64,000 bases of DNA from Candidatus Saccharimonadota bacterium. Lineage in GTDB: Bacteria > Patescibacteriota > Saccharimonadia > Saccharimonadales > Saccharimonadaceae. The DNA lies in NCBI GenBank assembly GCA_030531645.1, contig JAUNNB010000001.1, positions 168,249 to 232,248 of the forward strand, in the 5' to 3' direction. A program made the translations under genes and the position numbers. Below, one piece after another: positions 1 to 9,162 of the stretch. The notes under the pieces were generated by a model. The model had not been told where the DNA came from, searched no databases, and worked only from the letters and a program-made list of their open reading frames with translations. Position 1 is the stretch's first letter; each line of letters begins with the position of its first letter.

Positions 1-2
1 AG

Positions 3-1445
3 CGTTCGCTCATTACTAGTAGCTATGGTAGCACGAATCCGTCTAGCAATAAGGTCGTGCGCATTTCTGCTTCAACCCAAAGCTATGCGTACACCGAGAG
101 CGAGAATACTCTGCTAATTAAAATTTCTGTACCAGTGGTTGATATGTATAGCGATATACTTAATATTACATCTGCTGAAGCGGATCTTTGTGCTAACAAC
201 ACCGCCAGCGAGAATTCTAACAAAGATAACAAGATTAATTGTAAATTCGTTGACCTTGCATATCTCACGCCAAGTTCTCGCCTAGTTAGTATTGATAACA
301 AATACTTCCTCGATGATTTTAATGCCGGTGCAATTTTTCGCGTTATCGAAGTTTCTGCTGATGACAAAGAGATTGAGACTGCTACTCTCGACAAATTGCA
401 TCAAGCCTTTAGCAGTATGAATTATTCTATGAATAATGTCACAGGCAAAACCTTCAGTATCGCTCAGACTGGTGTTACGGCTATCTCTCGCGCCATGACT
501 ACATATCTCAATAATAAGGCTGGTGGTAAAGGTGGATTCTTTGCTGAAAAAATCGCTAGCTTCCTTAACAAAAAAGACATTACCCATATTAGCAATGAAG
601 TAAGCTTTGCTGATGGCTGCCAGGGTGGCGATACGACTTTGCAACTTTGTGCAGATTGGCGCACCATTGATACTATTACTGCTATTGGCACTGATATTGT
701 GGAGCTCACCGGCAATCACAATAATGACTATGGTGCCAGCAGCAACATAGCTACTATCGAAAAGTATGAGAGCCTCGGCATGAAGACTTATGGCGGTGGT
801 AAGACTGAAGAAATTGCTCAAAAACCAATCCGCATTACAACTTCAAATACTGCAGATGAAAAACTAAGTATCATTGAAAATGCTAAAGGCGCCAACATTA
901 CAATGCTAGCGTATAACGAAAGCACCAGCACTAAGGCTAATGGTCAGCTTGCTGATGGTGAACGCCCAGGTGCCAACGGCTACGTCGAAGCTATTGCTCG
1001 CGCTGATATTAAGGCGGCTAAGGAACGCGGCGACTTCGTAATTGTGGATGTCCAGTTTGCAGAGTGTTATTGCTACCCTGGCGATGGTAATGAATACCCA
1101 GATTGTGACTATCCAATCAACGGCCAGCAGAGTCTCTTCCGCGGACTTATCGATATGGGTGCCGATATGGTAGTCGGAACTCAGGCTCACCAACCACAGA
1201 CCTTTGAGCGCTATAAAGATGGTGTCATTTACTACGGTCTAGGTAATCTCTTCTTCGATCAGATTAGTTGGGCAGACACTATGAAGAGCCTCATCTTGAC
1301 ACACTACTTTATTAATGGTAAATATGTTCAGACTCGTATTACACCTACAATCTATGACGATAACTTCCAAACAGAGTTAATGGAAGAAAAAGACGCCGAA
1401 AAATACATCAAACGCCTCATTAAAGCCAGTGATAGAGGGGAATAA
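3..1445 (+). CDS. CapA-like metallophosphatase family protein (5' end cut by window)
   Basis: The reading frame is open to the left edge, so the gene starts upstream of the window; the GTG at 57 is only the first possible start inside it. The visible 480 residues contain the hallmarks of the PGA_cap (CapA, poly-gamma-glutamate/capsule) family: an ELTGNHNNDYG segment corresponding to the family ANNH..DYG motif, then a YGGG turn, then GADMVVGTQAHQPQ and a terminal YYGLGNLFFDQ corresponding to the family GaDlViGhHpH and YSLGNfvFD motifs. The usual HwG.E motif is replaced by a Cys-rich segment (AECYCYPGDG). CapA-type proteins are calcineurin-like surface-linked enzymes; the exact substrate here is not evident. 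No signal peptide can be judged because the N terminus is missing. Family assignment is fairly sure, function is inference. Confidence 0.75.
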   Translation, partial: RSLITSSYGSTNPSSNKVVRISASTQSYAYTESENTLLIKISVPVVDMYSDILNITSAEADLCANNTASENSNKDNKINCKFVDLAYLTPSSRLVSIDNKYFLDDFNAGAIFRVIEVSADDKEIETATLDKLHQAFSSMNYSMNNVTGKTFSIAQTGVTAISRAMTTYLNNKAGGKGGFFAEKIASFLNKKDITHISNEVSFADGCQGGDTTLQLCADWRTIDTITAIGTDIVELTGNHNNDYGASSNIATIEKYESLGMKTYGGGKTEEIAQKPIRITTSNTADEKLSIIENAKGANITMLAYNESTSTKANGQLADGERPGANGYVEAIARADIKAAKERGDFVIVDVQFAECYCYPGDGNEYPDCDYPINGQQSLFRGLIDMGADMVVGTQAHQPQTFERYKDGVIYYGLGNLFFDQISWADTMKSLILTHYFINGKYVQTRITPTIYDDNFQTELMEEKDAEKYIKRLIKASDRGE

Positions 1446-1477
1446 TTAACTAAAAAATCCACTACTTTATACTATAC

Positions 1478-1506
1478 TTGATTTTTTAGCCAATCTGTGG
1501 TATAAT
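1478..1506 (+). promoter_or_regulatory. Promoter of the 1513 gene, leaderless type
   Basis: TTGATT (1478-1483), a 17-bp spacer and TATAAT (1501-1506) with TGG just before it (extended -10). Only 6 nt separate the -10 box from the ATG at 1513, so the transcript should start at or next to the start codon. Confidence 0.8.
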
Positions 1507-1512
1507 GGAAGT

Positions 1513-2415
1513 ATGGATAATGTTGCGTGGCAAAAAGAAAAAACAGAGTATCTTATTGATACTTTTTCACGCAGCAAGGAAAATAAATACGAAAATTACA
1601 TCGTAAATGCCCTCTACCAGAGAATTGGTTTGCCTGATCTAAGGCCAGTAGCTAAGGCTTTTGTACGCTCTAAGAATGAAGTATACCACGAAACATCTCT
1701 TTATTTCCCACAAGTAAATATCTCTGTTAAAGTTCTAAGCGAAGAAACTCCAGCAGAAATTAAGGATGAAACCGAGCTGTCATTAGAAATCTTTGATTGT
1801 CTCAGCCCAGATGAAACCAGACCGGATTTCGAAGAATATGAATTTGAAGCCGACCTCGGATTTGCCGAGCTTACTGAAAAGATTGATACTCTCGCATTGA
1901 TTATCAAGAAAGCCTGGAATAATATTCCAAGCAACAGGAAGACTTGGGAACATGCAGAATCCGCAGAAGAATATTATGTAAGTAGAGATATGGTGAACTC
2001 ATCAGATCCAGTTATCTTCGATAATGTTGAGGAAGCCTGCAATATACTCTTTAATTCTCAGTTTGAAGACAAGTTTACCGGATTCAAATATCTTAAAATT
2101 GATGGCAACAACGAATATAGCCATACCGTTTGGCGCCCAAGTATTGCTGTTCCAGAGGAAGAAACTGGCAACTACATTACTACATTTGAAGGCGATGAAA
2201 TCAAGGAGACTCTCCCTATCTATGAGGCTAAGCCAAAAACAGAGAAGGATAAGCTCCCACGCATTACTTTTATTAAGGTAACTGATCCAGAAACGAAGAA
2301 GGAAGGCTATCGTTTCGCTGGTGTATATCAGTGGTTCTCAGAGTATGATGCCGTTGTAAATCGCGTCAACATCTACAAACGAACCAAGACTTCCTTCCCG
2401 ATACTAGAAAAATAA
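1513..2415 (+). CDS. Hypothetical protein, 300 aa, no recognised family
   Basis: A 300-residue acidic, soluble protein without signal peptide or membrane segment. I do not recognise the N-terminal part. The last 60 residues (ITFIKV...KEGYRFAGVYQW...NRVNIYKRTKTSFPI) look like a beta-rich terminal module of the kind seen at the end of some HNH or modified-DNA restriction proteins, but this is only a resemblance. The start ATG at 1513 is fixed by the promoter, which ends 6 nt earlier. It is followed 27 nt later by uvrA, which has its own promoter. No catalytic motif can be named. Confidence 0.8.
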   Translation: MDNVAWQKEKTEYLIDTFSRSKENKYENYIVNALYQRIGLPDLRPVAKAFVRSKNEVYHETSLYFPQVNISVKVLSEETPAEIKDETELSLEIFDCLSPDETRPDFEEYEFEADLGFAELTEKIDTLALIIKKAWNNIPSNRKTWEHAESAEEYYVSRDMVNSSDPVIFDNVEEACNILFNSQFEDKFTGFKYLKIDGNNEYSHTVWRPSIAVPEEETGNYITTFEGDEIKETLPIYEAKPKTEKDKLPRITFIKVTDPETKKEGYRFAGVYQWFSEYDAVVNRVNIYKRTKTSFPILEK

Positions 2416-2433
2416 CGCATTTTGTGGTATAAT
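2405..2433 (+). promoter_or_regulatory. uvrA promoter
   Basis: TAGAAA (2405-2410, weak -35), 17-bp spacer, extended TGG and TATAAT (2428-2433), overlapping the end of the upstream gene. The ATG at 2443 lies 9 nt after the -10 box. The in-frame TTG at 2422 cannot be the start because it lies upstream of the -10 box. Confidence 0.7.
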
Positions 2434-2442
2434 TTCCAAGAT

Positions 2443-5370
2443 ATGGTGAGTGGATATCTAAGTGAAGGCGGAGTTAAGCTCCAGAACGGTGATGCTGAGA
2501 ATTGCATCAAGATTCGTGGTGCCCGTCAACATAATCTCAAGAATATCGACATTGATATCCCTCGCGACAAACTTGTAGTTATTACCGGTCTTTCTGGCTC
2601 TGGTAAATCTAGCCTAGCTTTTGACACTCTTTATGCCGAGGGTCAGCGTCGTTATGTTGAAAGCCTCAGCTCTTATGCGCGTATGTTCCTAGGCGTGATG
2701 GACAAGCCTGATGTTGATATCATCACCGGTCTCAGCCCAGCCATTTCCATCGATCAGAAGTCTACTTCTCGCAATCCTCGTTCTACAGTAGCAACCGTTA
2801 CAGAGGTTTATGACTATTTGCGTCTGCTCTTCGCTCGCGTCGGTATTCCGCACTGTCCAATCTGCCATCGTGAAGTCTCGCGCCGCAGTGTCGAAGATAT
2901 TGTTAACGAAGTTATGAAGCTTCCGCTCGGTTCTAAATTAATGCTTCTTGCACCAATTGTGTCTGAGAAAAAAGGCGAGTTTGCACACATTCCAGAACAA
3001 TACCAAACCAAGGGTTTCTCGCGCGCTCGTGTTGATGGCATCGTCTATGCGCTAGACGAGTTTCCACGCCTTGAGAAACAAGAGCGCCACGACATTGAAA
3101 TCGTAGTGGACCGCTTCATCCTCACCCCAGATATGCTTTCCCGCATTTCTTCCAGCATCGAGCAGGCCCTCGACCTAGGTCAGGGAATCATCAAGGTCTT
3201 GAAGATTAACGATAATTCTAGTTCCATTGAAACTCATGGCTCTAAAGTTACCGACGAGGTTATTACATATTCTCAGCGTTATGCTTGTGAATATCATCCA
3301 GACGAGCTCATTCCTGAACTCGAACCACGCCTCTTCTCGTTCAACGCTCCACAAGGCGCCTGTCCTACTTGTACCGGTCTTGGCACACGCCAGGAGATTG
3401 ACCCAAATCTTGTACTCAATAAGAATCTCACCATCGCCGAAGGTGGTATTCGCCCATTCAACCGCATGCAGGTTTCTGCTTGGTGGATGAAACGCTTAGC
3501 GGCTGTGGGTGCCCGTCATAATTTCGACCTTCATACGCCGCTCGAACAATTCTCGCCTGAGCAGATTAATATTTTGCTTTATGGCACAGGTGACGAAAAA
3601 TACACCGTAAAGGTAGAAAACTATGCCAAATGGGGCAACGGCGCAACCTACGATTCTACTTACGAAGGTGTTATCCCGACTCTCGAACGCCGTTACAAAG
3701 AAACTGATTCCGATTTTATTAGAAAAGACATTGAGCGCTTTATGCGCGTTCATGAATGTCAGGCTTGTCACGGTGCTCGCTTGAAGCCGTCTGTGCTCGC
3801 CGTTACGGTTAACGACCTCAATATTGTTGATATGTGTAATCTCGATGTTGATGCTACACTTGATGTTTTGAGCAAAGACCTCAAATTTAAAGAAGAGGAA
3901 AAGGCTATTGCCGAACCTATCATTAAGGAAATTCGCGAGCGTGTTCAGTTTATGAAGGATGTAGGCCTTGGCTATCTCGAACTTGGCCGTGCTGCTAATA
4001 CGCTTTCTGGTGGTGAGGCTCAGCGTATTCGCCTTGCGACCCAGATTGGTTCTGGCCTTCAAGGTGTCCTCTATGTTCTTGATGAGCCATCAATTGGTCT
4101 TCATCAGCGCGATAATGATAAATTAATTGCTACATTGAAGCATCTACGCGACCTTAAGAATACAGTACTTGTAGTTGAGCATGATGAGGATACGATGCGT
4201 AGCTCAGATTACCTCATTGACATCGGTCCAGCCGCCGGCTCAAAAGGTGGTGAAGTTACTGCTGTTGGTACCCCAGAAGAAGTTATGAAAAGTGAAACTT
4301 CTATCACCGGCAAGTATCTCTCCGGCAAGATGACTATTGAAACTCCAAAGACCCGTCGCAAAGCCAAGCCGGGCAAAGAAATTGTAGTCAAAGGAGCCAA
4401 AGAAAATAACCTCAAAAATATCGATGTCCATTTCCCACTCGGAGTTCTCACTGTTGTCTCCGGTGTCTCTGGATCCGGTAAGTCTACCCTTGTCAATGAA
4501 ATTCTAGCCAATGAACTGCTTGCTCGCCTCCATCGCGCGCAGACTGTGGCTGGCGCACATGACAATATCGAGGGAATTGAAAACTTGGATAAATGTATTG
4601 TCATTGACCAGTCGCCAATTGGCCGCACTCCACGTAGTAATCCAGCGACCTATACTGGCGTGTTTAATCAAATTCGTGAGCTCTTTGCACAGCAACCTGA
4701 GGCTGAAGTTCGTGGCTATAAGGCTGGGCGTTTCAGCTTCAATGTCAAAGGCGGACGCTGTGAACACTGTCAGGGCGATGGCGTAAATAAGATCGAAATG
4801 CACTTCCTCCCGGATGTTTATGTTACTTGTCCAGCTTGTCATGGCAAGCGTTATAATCGCGAAGCTCTCGAAATTAAATATAAAGGCAAGGACATTTCTC
4901 AGGTTCTCGATATGACTATCGACGAGGCTGTCGAATTCTTTGCTAACATTCCATCAATCACACCTAAACTCAAAACCATTCAAGAAGTCGGTCTTGGCTA
5001 TGTGAAACTCGGCCAACCTGCTACTACTTTCTCTGGTGGTGAAGCTCAGCGTATCAAACTTGCAACCGAGCTTGCACGCCGTTCTACTGGCAAAACTCTT
5101 TACATCCTCGATGAGCCAACTACCGGTCTCCATACCGATGATGTTAAACGCCTCCTAACTATTTTGAATCGCCTCGTTGATGGTGGCAATTCAGTTATCG
5201 TTATTGAACACAATCTCCATGTTATCAAATCTGCCGACTGGCTCATTGATATGGGGCCAGAAGGTGGCGCTCATGGTGGTACCGTTGTTGCAACCGGCAC
5301 ACCAGAAGACTTGGCAAAAAAAGCCGACACCCCGACCGGCGAGTTCTTAAAAGATTATCTTACCAACTAG
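2443..5370 (+). CDS. uvrA: Excinuclease ABC subunit A
   Basis: UvrA is the damage-sensing ATPase of nucleotide excision repair; it works in the cytoplasm as a dimer with UvrB. The 975-residue product has the full family layout: a first Walker A ([10 protein letters not shown]) near residue 48, a zinc module with CPIC, the CPTC and CQAC zinc clusters, an ABC signature LSGGEAQRI, a first ATPase end ([19 protein letters not shown]), then the second Walker A ([10 protein letters not shown]), the CEHC/CPAC zinc finger, a second signature FSGGEAQRI and DEPTTGLH. Length is normal. ATG 2443 is chosen because the promoter -10 box occupies 2428-2433. The 3' end overlaps the convergent CAP-domain gene by 11 nt. 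Confidence 0.97.
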   Translation: MVSGYLSEGGVKLQNGDAENCIKIRGARQHNLKNIDIDIPRDKLVVITGLSGSGKSSLAFDTLYAEGQRRYVESLSSYARMFLGVMDKPDVDIITGLSPAISIDQKSTSRNPRSTVATVTEVYDYLRLLFARVGIPHCPICHREVSRRSVEDIVNEVMKLPLGSKLMLLAPIVSEKKGEFAHIPEQYQTKGFSRARVDGIVYALDEFPRLEKQERHDIEIVVDRFILTPDMLSRISSSIEQALDLGQGIIKVLKINDNSSSIETHGSKVTDEVITYSQRYACEYHPDELIPELEPRLFSFNAPQGACPTCTGLGTRQEIDPNLVLNKNLTIAEGGIRPFNRMQVSAWWMKRLAAVGARHNFDLHTPLEQFSPEQINILLYGTGDEKYTVKVENYAKWGNGATYDSTYEGVIPTLERRYKETDSDFIRKDIERFMRVHECQACHGARLKPSVLAVTVNDLNIVDMCNLDVDATLDVLSKDLKFKEEEKAIAEPIIKEIRERVQFMKDVGLGYLELGRAANTLSGGEAQRIRLATQIGSGLQGVLYVLDEPSIGLHQRDNDKLIATLKHLRDLKNTVLVVEHDEDTMRSSDYLIDIGPAAGSKGGEVTAVGTPEEVMKSETSITGKYLSGKMTIETPKTRRKAKPGKEIVVKGAKENNLKNIDVHFPLGVLTVVSGVSGSGKSTLVNEILANELLARLHRAQTVAGAHDNIEGIENLDKCIVIDQSPIGRTPRSNPATYTGVFNQIRELFAQQPEAEVRGYKAGRFSFNVKGGRCEHCQGDGVNKIEMHFLPDVYVTCPACHGKRYNREALEIKYKGKDISQVLDMTIDEAVEFFANIPSITPKLKTIQEVGLGYVKLGQPATTFSGGEAQRIKLATELARRSTGKTLYILDEPTTGLHTDDVKRLLTILNRLVDGGNSVIVIEHNLHVIKSADWLIDMGPEGGAHGGTVVATGTPEDLAKKADTPTGEFLKDYLTN

Positions 5371-6364
5371 TAAAAATCTGCGTCCAGTAAGTTTTGTATT
5401 TAGCGTTTGCGTCAAATTCAAACCCAACGGACAAATATTTGTAATTCGAATTAAGTATATTGGCGCGGTGACTATCCGAGTTCATCCAAGCACGCACAAC
5501 TGCGCGTGGAGATGCTACATTGGCGCCAGCTGCTACATTTTCGCCACTATATTGGTTCTTTGCTGGAGTACAGACTGTAACCCAATTTGTCCCGTCTGGG
5601 CGAGTGTGCGAATATGAAGTTTTAAGCTCTGAAACGCGAGTGAACGCTGCGGCTTGGCAAGCACCGCCAGCGCTGAGTTCGGCAATACCACGCGCGCGAC
5701 GTTCTTCATTGACAAGATTTAGAACCTCATTTTTCCAATCATCAACTGGCACTGGCTTCACAATAACTTCAATCGTATCACGCCTTGCACCATCGTAAGT
5801 ACCGGCAGTGATAGTTGTAGTGCCTACACCTACAATCAATGGATAACGACACTTAGTAACATCGCCACCAAGATCCGCACGAGCCATATTATAAAACCCG
5901 GAGATTACGCTTTTGTTGGATGTCTGCCAGTACATATTATTATAGCCAGGCAAAGATGAATCGATACAAATATCTTTATCAGCACTCTGATAAATTGTAA
6001 TCGACTTTTCATTCCAAAGCTCCCCGTGTGGCACATTGCCACTTGTGGCGCGACCTTGTTCGTCAGTAGTCTCACCACTACTAATAGTGGCTCCGGCGCC
6101 AACTTGGGATACTTCTCCTCCCGAACTTGCGGCTTCCAAATTTGGCGCACTACCATCCGTACCAGCCGTCAGTAGATCCGGCGATTCCATTGAACCGTCA
6201 ACTTCATCGGAGCGTTCCGAAACGACTTTTAAACCCTCGTTTCCAGTCAGCCCTATTGCCGATGCAATCAGCACGCCTGCCACCAAAATCGCTACCGCGT
6301 TGACTGATAAGAGTATTGTCATCCGCTGTTGTTTTAACATTTTGGCTGCGGCGGCTGCGGTCAT
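5360..6364 (-). CDS. Membrane-anchored CAP (SCP/PR1-like) domain protein
   Basis: The 334-residue protein has an N-terminal membrane segment (about residues 15-40), a low-complexity Ser/Gly/Thr/Glu linker (about 45-115), a beta-rich Ig-like region (about 125-205, ending GTTTITAGTYDG... EVIVK) and a C-terminal CAP domain (from LNLVNEERRARG to the end) with the family motifs YSHTRPDG, GENVAAG and HRANILNSNY. CAP proteins are secreted, Cys-poor in bacteria, and of varied function (lipid or peptide binding, sometimes protease-like). It should face outside. The start ATG at 6364 follows a GAGG-containing sequence; it is 15 nt downstream of the membrane sensor gene on the same strand, so the two are probably co-transcribed. 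Confidence 0.85.
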   Translation of the reverse strand: MTAAAAAKMLKQQRMTILLSVNAVAILVAGVLIASAIGLTGNEGLKVVSERSDEVDGSMESPDLLTAGTDGSAPNLEAASSGGEVSQVGAGATISSGETTDEQGRATSGNVPHGELWNEKSITIYQSADKDICIDSSLPGYNNMYWQTSNKSVISGFYNMARADLGGDVTKCRYPLIVGVGTTTITAGTYDGARRDTIEVIVKPVPVDDWKNEVLNLVNEERRARGIAELSAGGACQAAAFTRVSELKTSYSHTRPDGTNWVTVCTPAKNQYSGENVAAGANVASPRAVVRAWMNSDSHRANILNSNYKYLSVGFEFDANAKYKTYWTQIFTSW

Positions 6365-6379
6365 TTAGAAAGCCTCAAA

Positions 6380-7711
6380 TTACTTAGCTTTTGTATCAAT
6401 CATGGCTGCTACGAGATTAATAACCATCTCGATTTGCACCAAATCTTTACGTTCAAAACTCATCTTGCCAAGTGGCTTACCTACTAGGATTTGGCCGAAT
6501 GCCTTACCCTTAGCATCATTAAGCTCTGCTACCGCCATCAAATCAGAACGGTCGAAGATCTCCTTTACGGGGTCGCTTAATTCCTGCCAAATATTAGCAG
6601 TAGGATTCTTTTTCAACTTTGTAATAGTAGATAATTCAGAACCACTTAGTGGAAGTGCAGATGATCCATAAAGTTTGCCGTCTACAATCAAGCCAATGTA
6701 TGTAAAATGCATATGGTCTGCAAGGAATTCTGAAAGTTCGTTCAAGTTTGTGTTTGTGGTCATCGAATTTAATTTTTTAACGATGTAAGCGAGGTCAACT
6801 TGATTTGTGTGTATCAAGGAATTTGTGAAGGTTGTAAGCTCATTAATCACTGGGAATAAGAGCAACACAATCACAATCATGATGAAGTTCAAAACGAAAA
6901 TCGAAGTCGATGGGTTAGGAACTTTGAAGAGTGCAGTGAAGACGATGTAGAAGATAATCATGTAGATGATTGCTGCTGCACAAATCATAATTGCGTAAGA
7001 CAAAATCTTGAGCCAACGACCAGATAGAGAAATCATCTTGTAGCGAAGAGTTGCATAATAGAATGCAATCATTGAGAAGCCGAGTAGGAACGGACCAACC
7101 CAAATCAAATCATAGCGCATGCGTGGTAGAATCACGTCGAAGATAAGGCTACAGGTGCCGCCAATACCCATTGAAACGAGCAAGATGGCAAAACCAGTTT
7201 TTACAGCTTTACTGCGAGCCTTCTTGATGCGGTACATCAAAGCAAACATTGATACTGATGTCGAGATGATAAGGAAAATTGAATATGCAATGTAATACCA
7301 ACCATCAACAATACTTACTGAGTTCCCCTCAGGTGAAAGAGTCACGCCGGAGTAAAGTAGGGAATGATCGTAAAGCAAAGCGCCACACATAAACATAGCG
7401 CCGAGCGTCAGTATCCACGCAAAGATTTTCCCTAGTAGGCTAGAATGCATTAAGTATGCAAACATTGGCAAGCTTACGAAAAGGCCGAAGCCATATACGC
7501 CAAAGATGACGATATGCTCCATCCCCACATTTTCTGGCGTAAGAGCCATGAACGCTGCAATAGAGAGACCCCAACCAGCTGTGGCTAAGGTGGACAGAGT
7601 AAAGTATTTTGCTGCCTTCCTTTCTTGTTTTTTAGACCCACCGTAAACCGCAATACCTGACAAAAGTGTCAAAATACCAGTCACGACAAGTAACAAAGTT
7701 GATAATTGCAC
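6380..7711 (-). CDS. Orphan multi-pass membrane sensor without a kinase domain
   Basis: The first about 300 residues form eight or nine hydrophobic segments, resembling the histidine-kinase 7TM N-terminal sensor region (hisKA_7TM type). The remaining about 140 residues (from SLIHTNQVDLAYIV) resemble a GAF-like cytosolic domain with the pattern FTYIGLIVDGKLYGSS and GKAFGQILVGKPLG. There is no HisKA or HATPase domain: the protein stops after the GAF-like region. The start codon is GTG at 7711, preceded by a strong AAAGGAGG. It probably leads an operon with the CAP gene. Function is unknown; a truncated or regulatory form of a sensor kinase is the nearest guess. Confidence 0.75.
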   Translation of the reverse strand: MQLSTLLLVVTGILTLLSGIAVYGGSKKQERKAAKYFTLSTLATAGWGLSIAAFMALTPENVGMEHIVIFGVYGFGLFVSLPMFAYLMHSSLLGKIFAWILTLGAMFMCGALLYDHSLLYSGVTLSPEGNSVSIVDGWYYIAYSIFLIISTSVSMFALMYRIKKARSKAVKTGFAILLVSMGIGGTCSLIFDVILPRMRYDLIWVGPFLLGFSMIAFYYATLRYKMISLSGRWLKILSYAIMICAAAIIYMIIFYIVFTALFKVPNPSTSIFVLNFIMIVIVLLLFPVINELTTFTNSLIHTNQVDLAYIVKKLNSMTTNTNLNELSEFLADHMHFTYIGLIVDGKLYGSSALPLSGSELSTITKLKKNPTANIWQELSDPVKEIFDRSDLMAVAELNDAKGKAFGQILVGKPLGKMSFERKDLVQIEMVINLVAAMIDTKAK

Positions 7712-7740
7712 TTGACCTCCTTTTAGATTTAGCTTATACT
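7712..7740 (+). promoter_or_regulatory. Promoter of the InlB-repeat protein gene
   Basis: TTGACC (7712-7717), 17-bp spacer, TATACT (7735-7740). It lies in the 60-bp divergent gap and its -35 box overlaps the translation start of the minus-strand sensor gene. Confidence 0.6.
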
Positions 7741-7771
7741 TATTATATAAAGCAAACGGTTAAAAATCAAT

Positions 7772-9070
7772 ATGAAAAAATCAAAAATTACAGAAAAAAA
7801 GGTTAAGCTTGCGAAGATAAATTATACTCCGTCCAAGCGTCAAAAACAGAAAGTCCGCTTCAATAAGATCTATAAATTATCGCAAAAGGTTTGTGCCGTT
7901 GCTTTTGTTGGTTTAGCCTTAATTGCTGCATCTAGCCTAGTTAATGCTTTCACGGCGGTTGATATGGCGAACGACGACGGTATCCCTTCTGTTTGGGCCA
8001 ATAACGCCTCTACCGAGCTCAACTCCGCTTTGCTTTCCGAACAAATTGCAAATAAAATCCAATATACGACATACCTCACAAATAGCAATACAAAGGAAAA
8101 AGTACTTGTTAAGAAATTCTCAGTCTTCATCAAGGATAATAACGGTGAAAATCAGGGCTTCTTGCCATTTGATAATGGTAAACTAGAGGTTTCCTACACG
8201 CCAAACGACCTTTCGTCTTGGCAGCCAGTTGAGATTACGGCTCCATCTACCGATTCTCTCGGGTTTGTTCTTAATGATATTATCACTCTAGCCCCAGCTG
8301 GTAGCGACGAATATAATACTGTCTACTTCCGTTTCTATGTAGAAATTCCAGAGGAAGGCGCTGATTATCTCGCAACTTCAACTTTCTATGCAACAGATGA
8401 ATTCGATACGGCCCAAGTCTTCTTATCAAAAGACAACTTCGTACTAGGCAAGGGCTCGGTTACTGAACCAGAAGTTCCAGAAGAAGGTGTTTCCGTAGTA
8501 TTCAATTCCAATGGCGGCTCAAAAGTCGAAACCGTAAATATTGCAAAAGGTGAAACTGTCGCTGAGCCAGAAAAACCAGCTCGCAAGGGCTACGTCTTCC
8601 TAGGTTGGACTCTCCCAGGCTGGGGCACTGAAAATTGCAAAGAAGATGATGCCTGTTCAGATAAATTCGATTTCAGCACGCCTATAACAGAAAACCTAGT
8701 CCTTACCGCACAGTGGCAGCGTGTTGTGGCTGCCCCATCATCAGCCAATAAGGTAGAAACTCCTGTCCCTAATGTTCCGGCTACTAGCTACGAAGAAGAT
8801 AATACCATTATGTATGTCCCAGATCTCTATGTCCCAGTGCTCGGTCGCACCGCCTTTAGCTCAGCTATGGAATTCATCTTTGAACTCGCTACATCAATTT
8901 TCGGTAGCCGTTCGTTCGACTCAATTATCCTTTCCCAAGCTTCAGTTATGATTATCCTAGCCCTCTTTGCCGTATCCTTCGCCACTATGTGCGCAACGCA
9001 TAAGTATAGCGACAACGGTAAGTTCTCTCCGCTCAAGAAGTTAAAAGAGCTAAACCTCATCGAGAAATAA
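7772..9070 (+). CDS. Surface protein with InlB B-repeat (Flg_new) domain and two membrane anchors
   Basis: The 432-residue product begins with a very basic cytosolic tail, then a membrane segment (about 36-57). The middle is a Thr/Ser-rich extracellular region of beta-sandwich type. Residues about 243-318 are a Listeria-Bacteroides repeat: VVFNSNGGSKVETV ... GYVFLGWTLPGWG ... LVLTAQWQ, the classical InlB B-repeat pattern. A second membrane segment lies near 390-408 before a basic tail. The region PVPNVPATSY resembles a stretch near the C terminus of the fibro-slime protein at 10567, and both proteins share a PSTDSLGF/ISSPTDDHTGF type segment, so they may be related partners at the cell surface. 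No SD is obvious. Confidence 0.85.
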   Translation: MKKSKITEKKVKLAKINYTPSKRQKQKVRFNKIYKLSQKVCAVAFVGLALIAASSLVNAFTAVDMANDDGIPSVWANNASTELNSALLSEQIANKIQYTTYLTNSNTKEKVLVKKFSVFIKDNNGENQGFLPFDNGKLEVSYTPNDLSSWQPVEITAPSTDSLGFVLNDIITLAPAGSDEYNTVYFRFYVEIPEEGADYLATSTFYATDEFDTAQVFLSKDNFVLGKGSVTEPEVPEEGVSVVFNSNGGSKVETVNIAKGETVAEPEKPARKGYVFLGWTLPGWGTENCKEDDACSDKFDFSTPITENLVLTAQWQRVVAAPSSANKVETPVPNVPATSYEEDNTIMYVPDLYVPVLGRTAFSSAMEFIFELATSIFGSRSFDSIILSQASVMIILALFAVSFATMCATHKYSDNGKFSPLKKLKELNLIEK

Positions 9071-9075
9071 CCTAG

Positions 9076-9100
9076 CCGGGGTTTACAACCCCGGTTTTTT
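9076..9100 (+). terminator. Rho-independent terminator of the InlB-repeat gene
   Basis: CCGGGG, 7-nt loop, CCCCGG, followed by TTTTTT. Confidence 0.9.
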
Positions 9101-9162
9101 AGTGTAAAATAGACCCCTGAAGTGGTGGAGTTCTTTTCAATATTACATGGAGGTGGTTTATC

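Noticed and set aside
2422..2442. TTG start of uvrA at 2422
   Set aside because: The promoter -10 box occupies 2428-2433, so this codon lies upstream of the transcript start. The same reasoning removes TTG 38707, TTG 42329(-) and GTG 56502.
5360..5370. Frameshift or error at the uvrA/CAP gene junction
   Set aside because: Both genes end with complete family C termini; an 11-nt overlap of convergent ends is normal in a compact genome.
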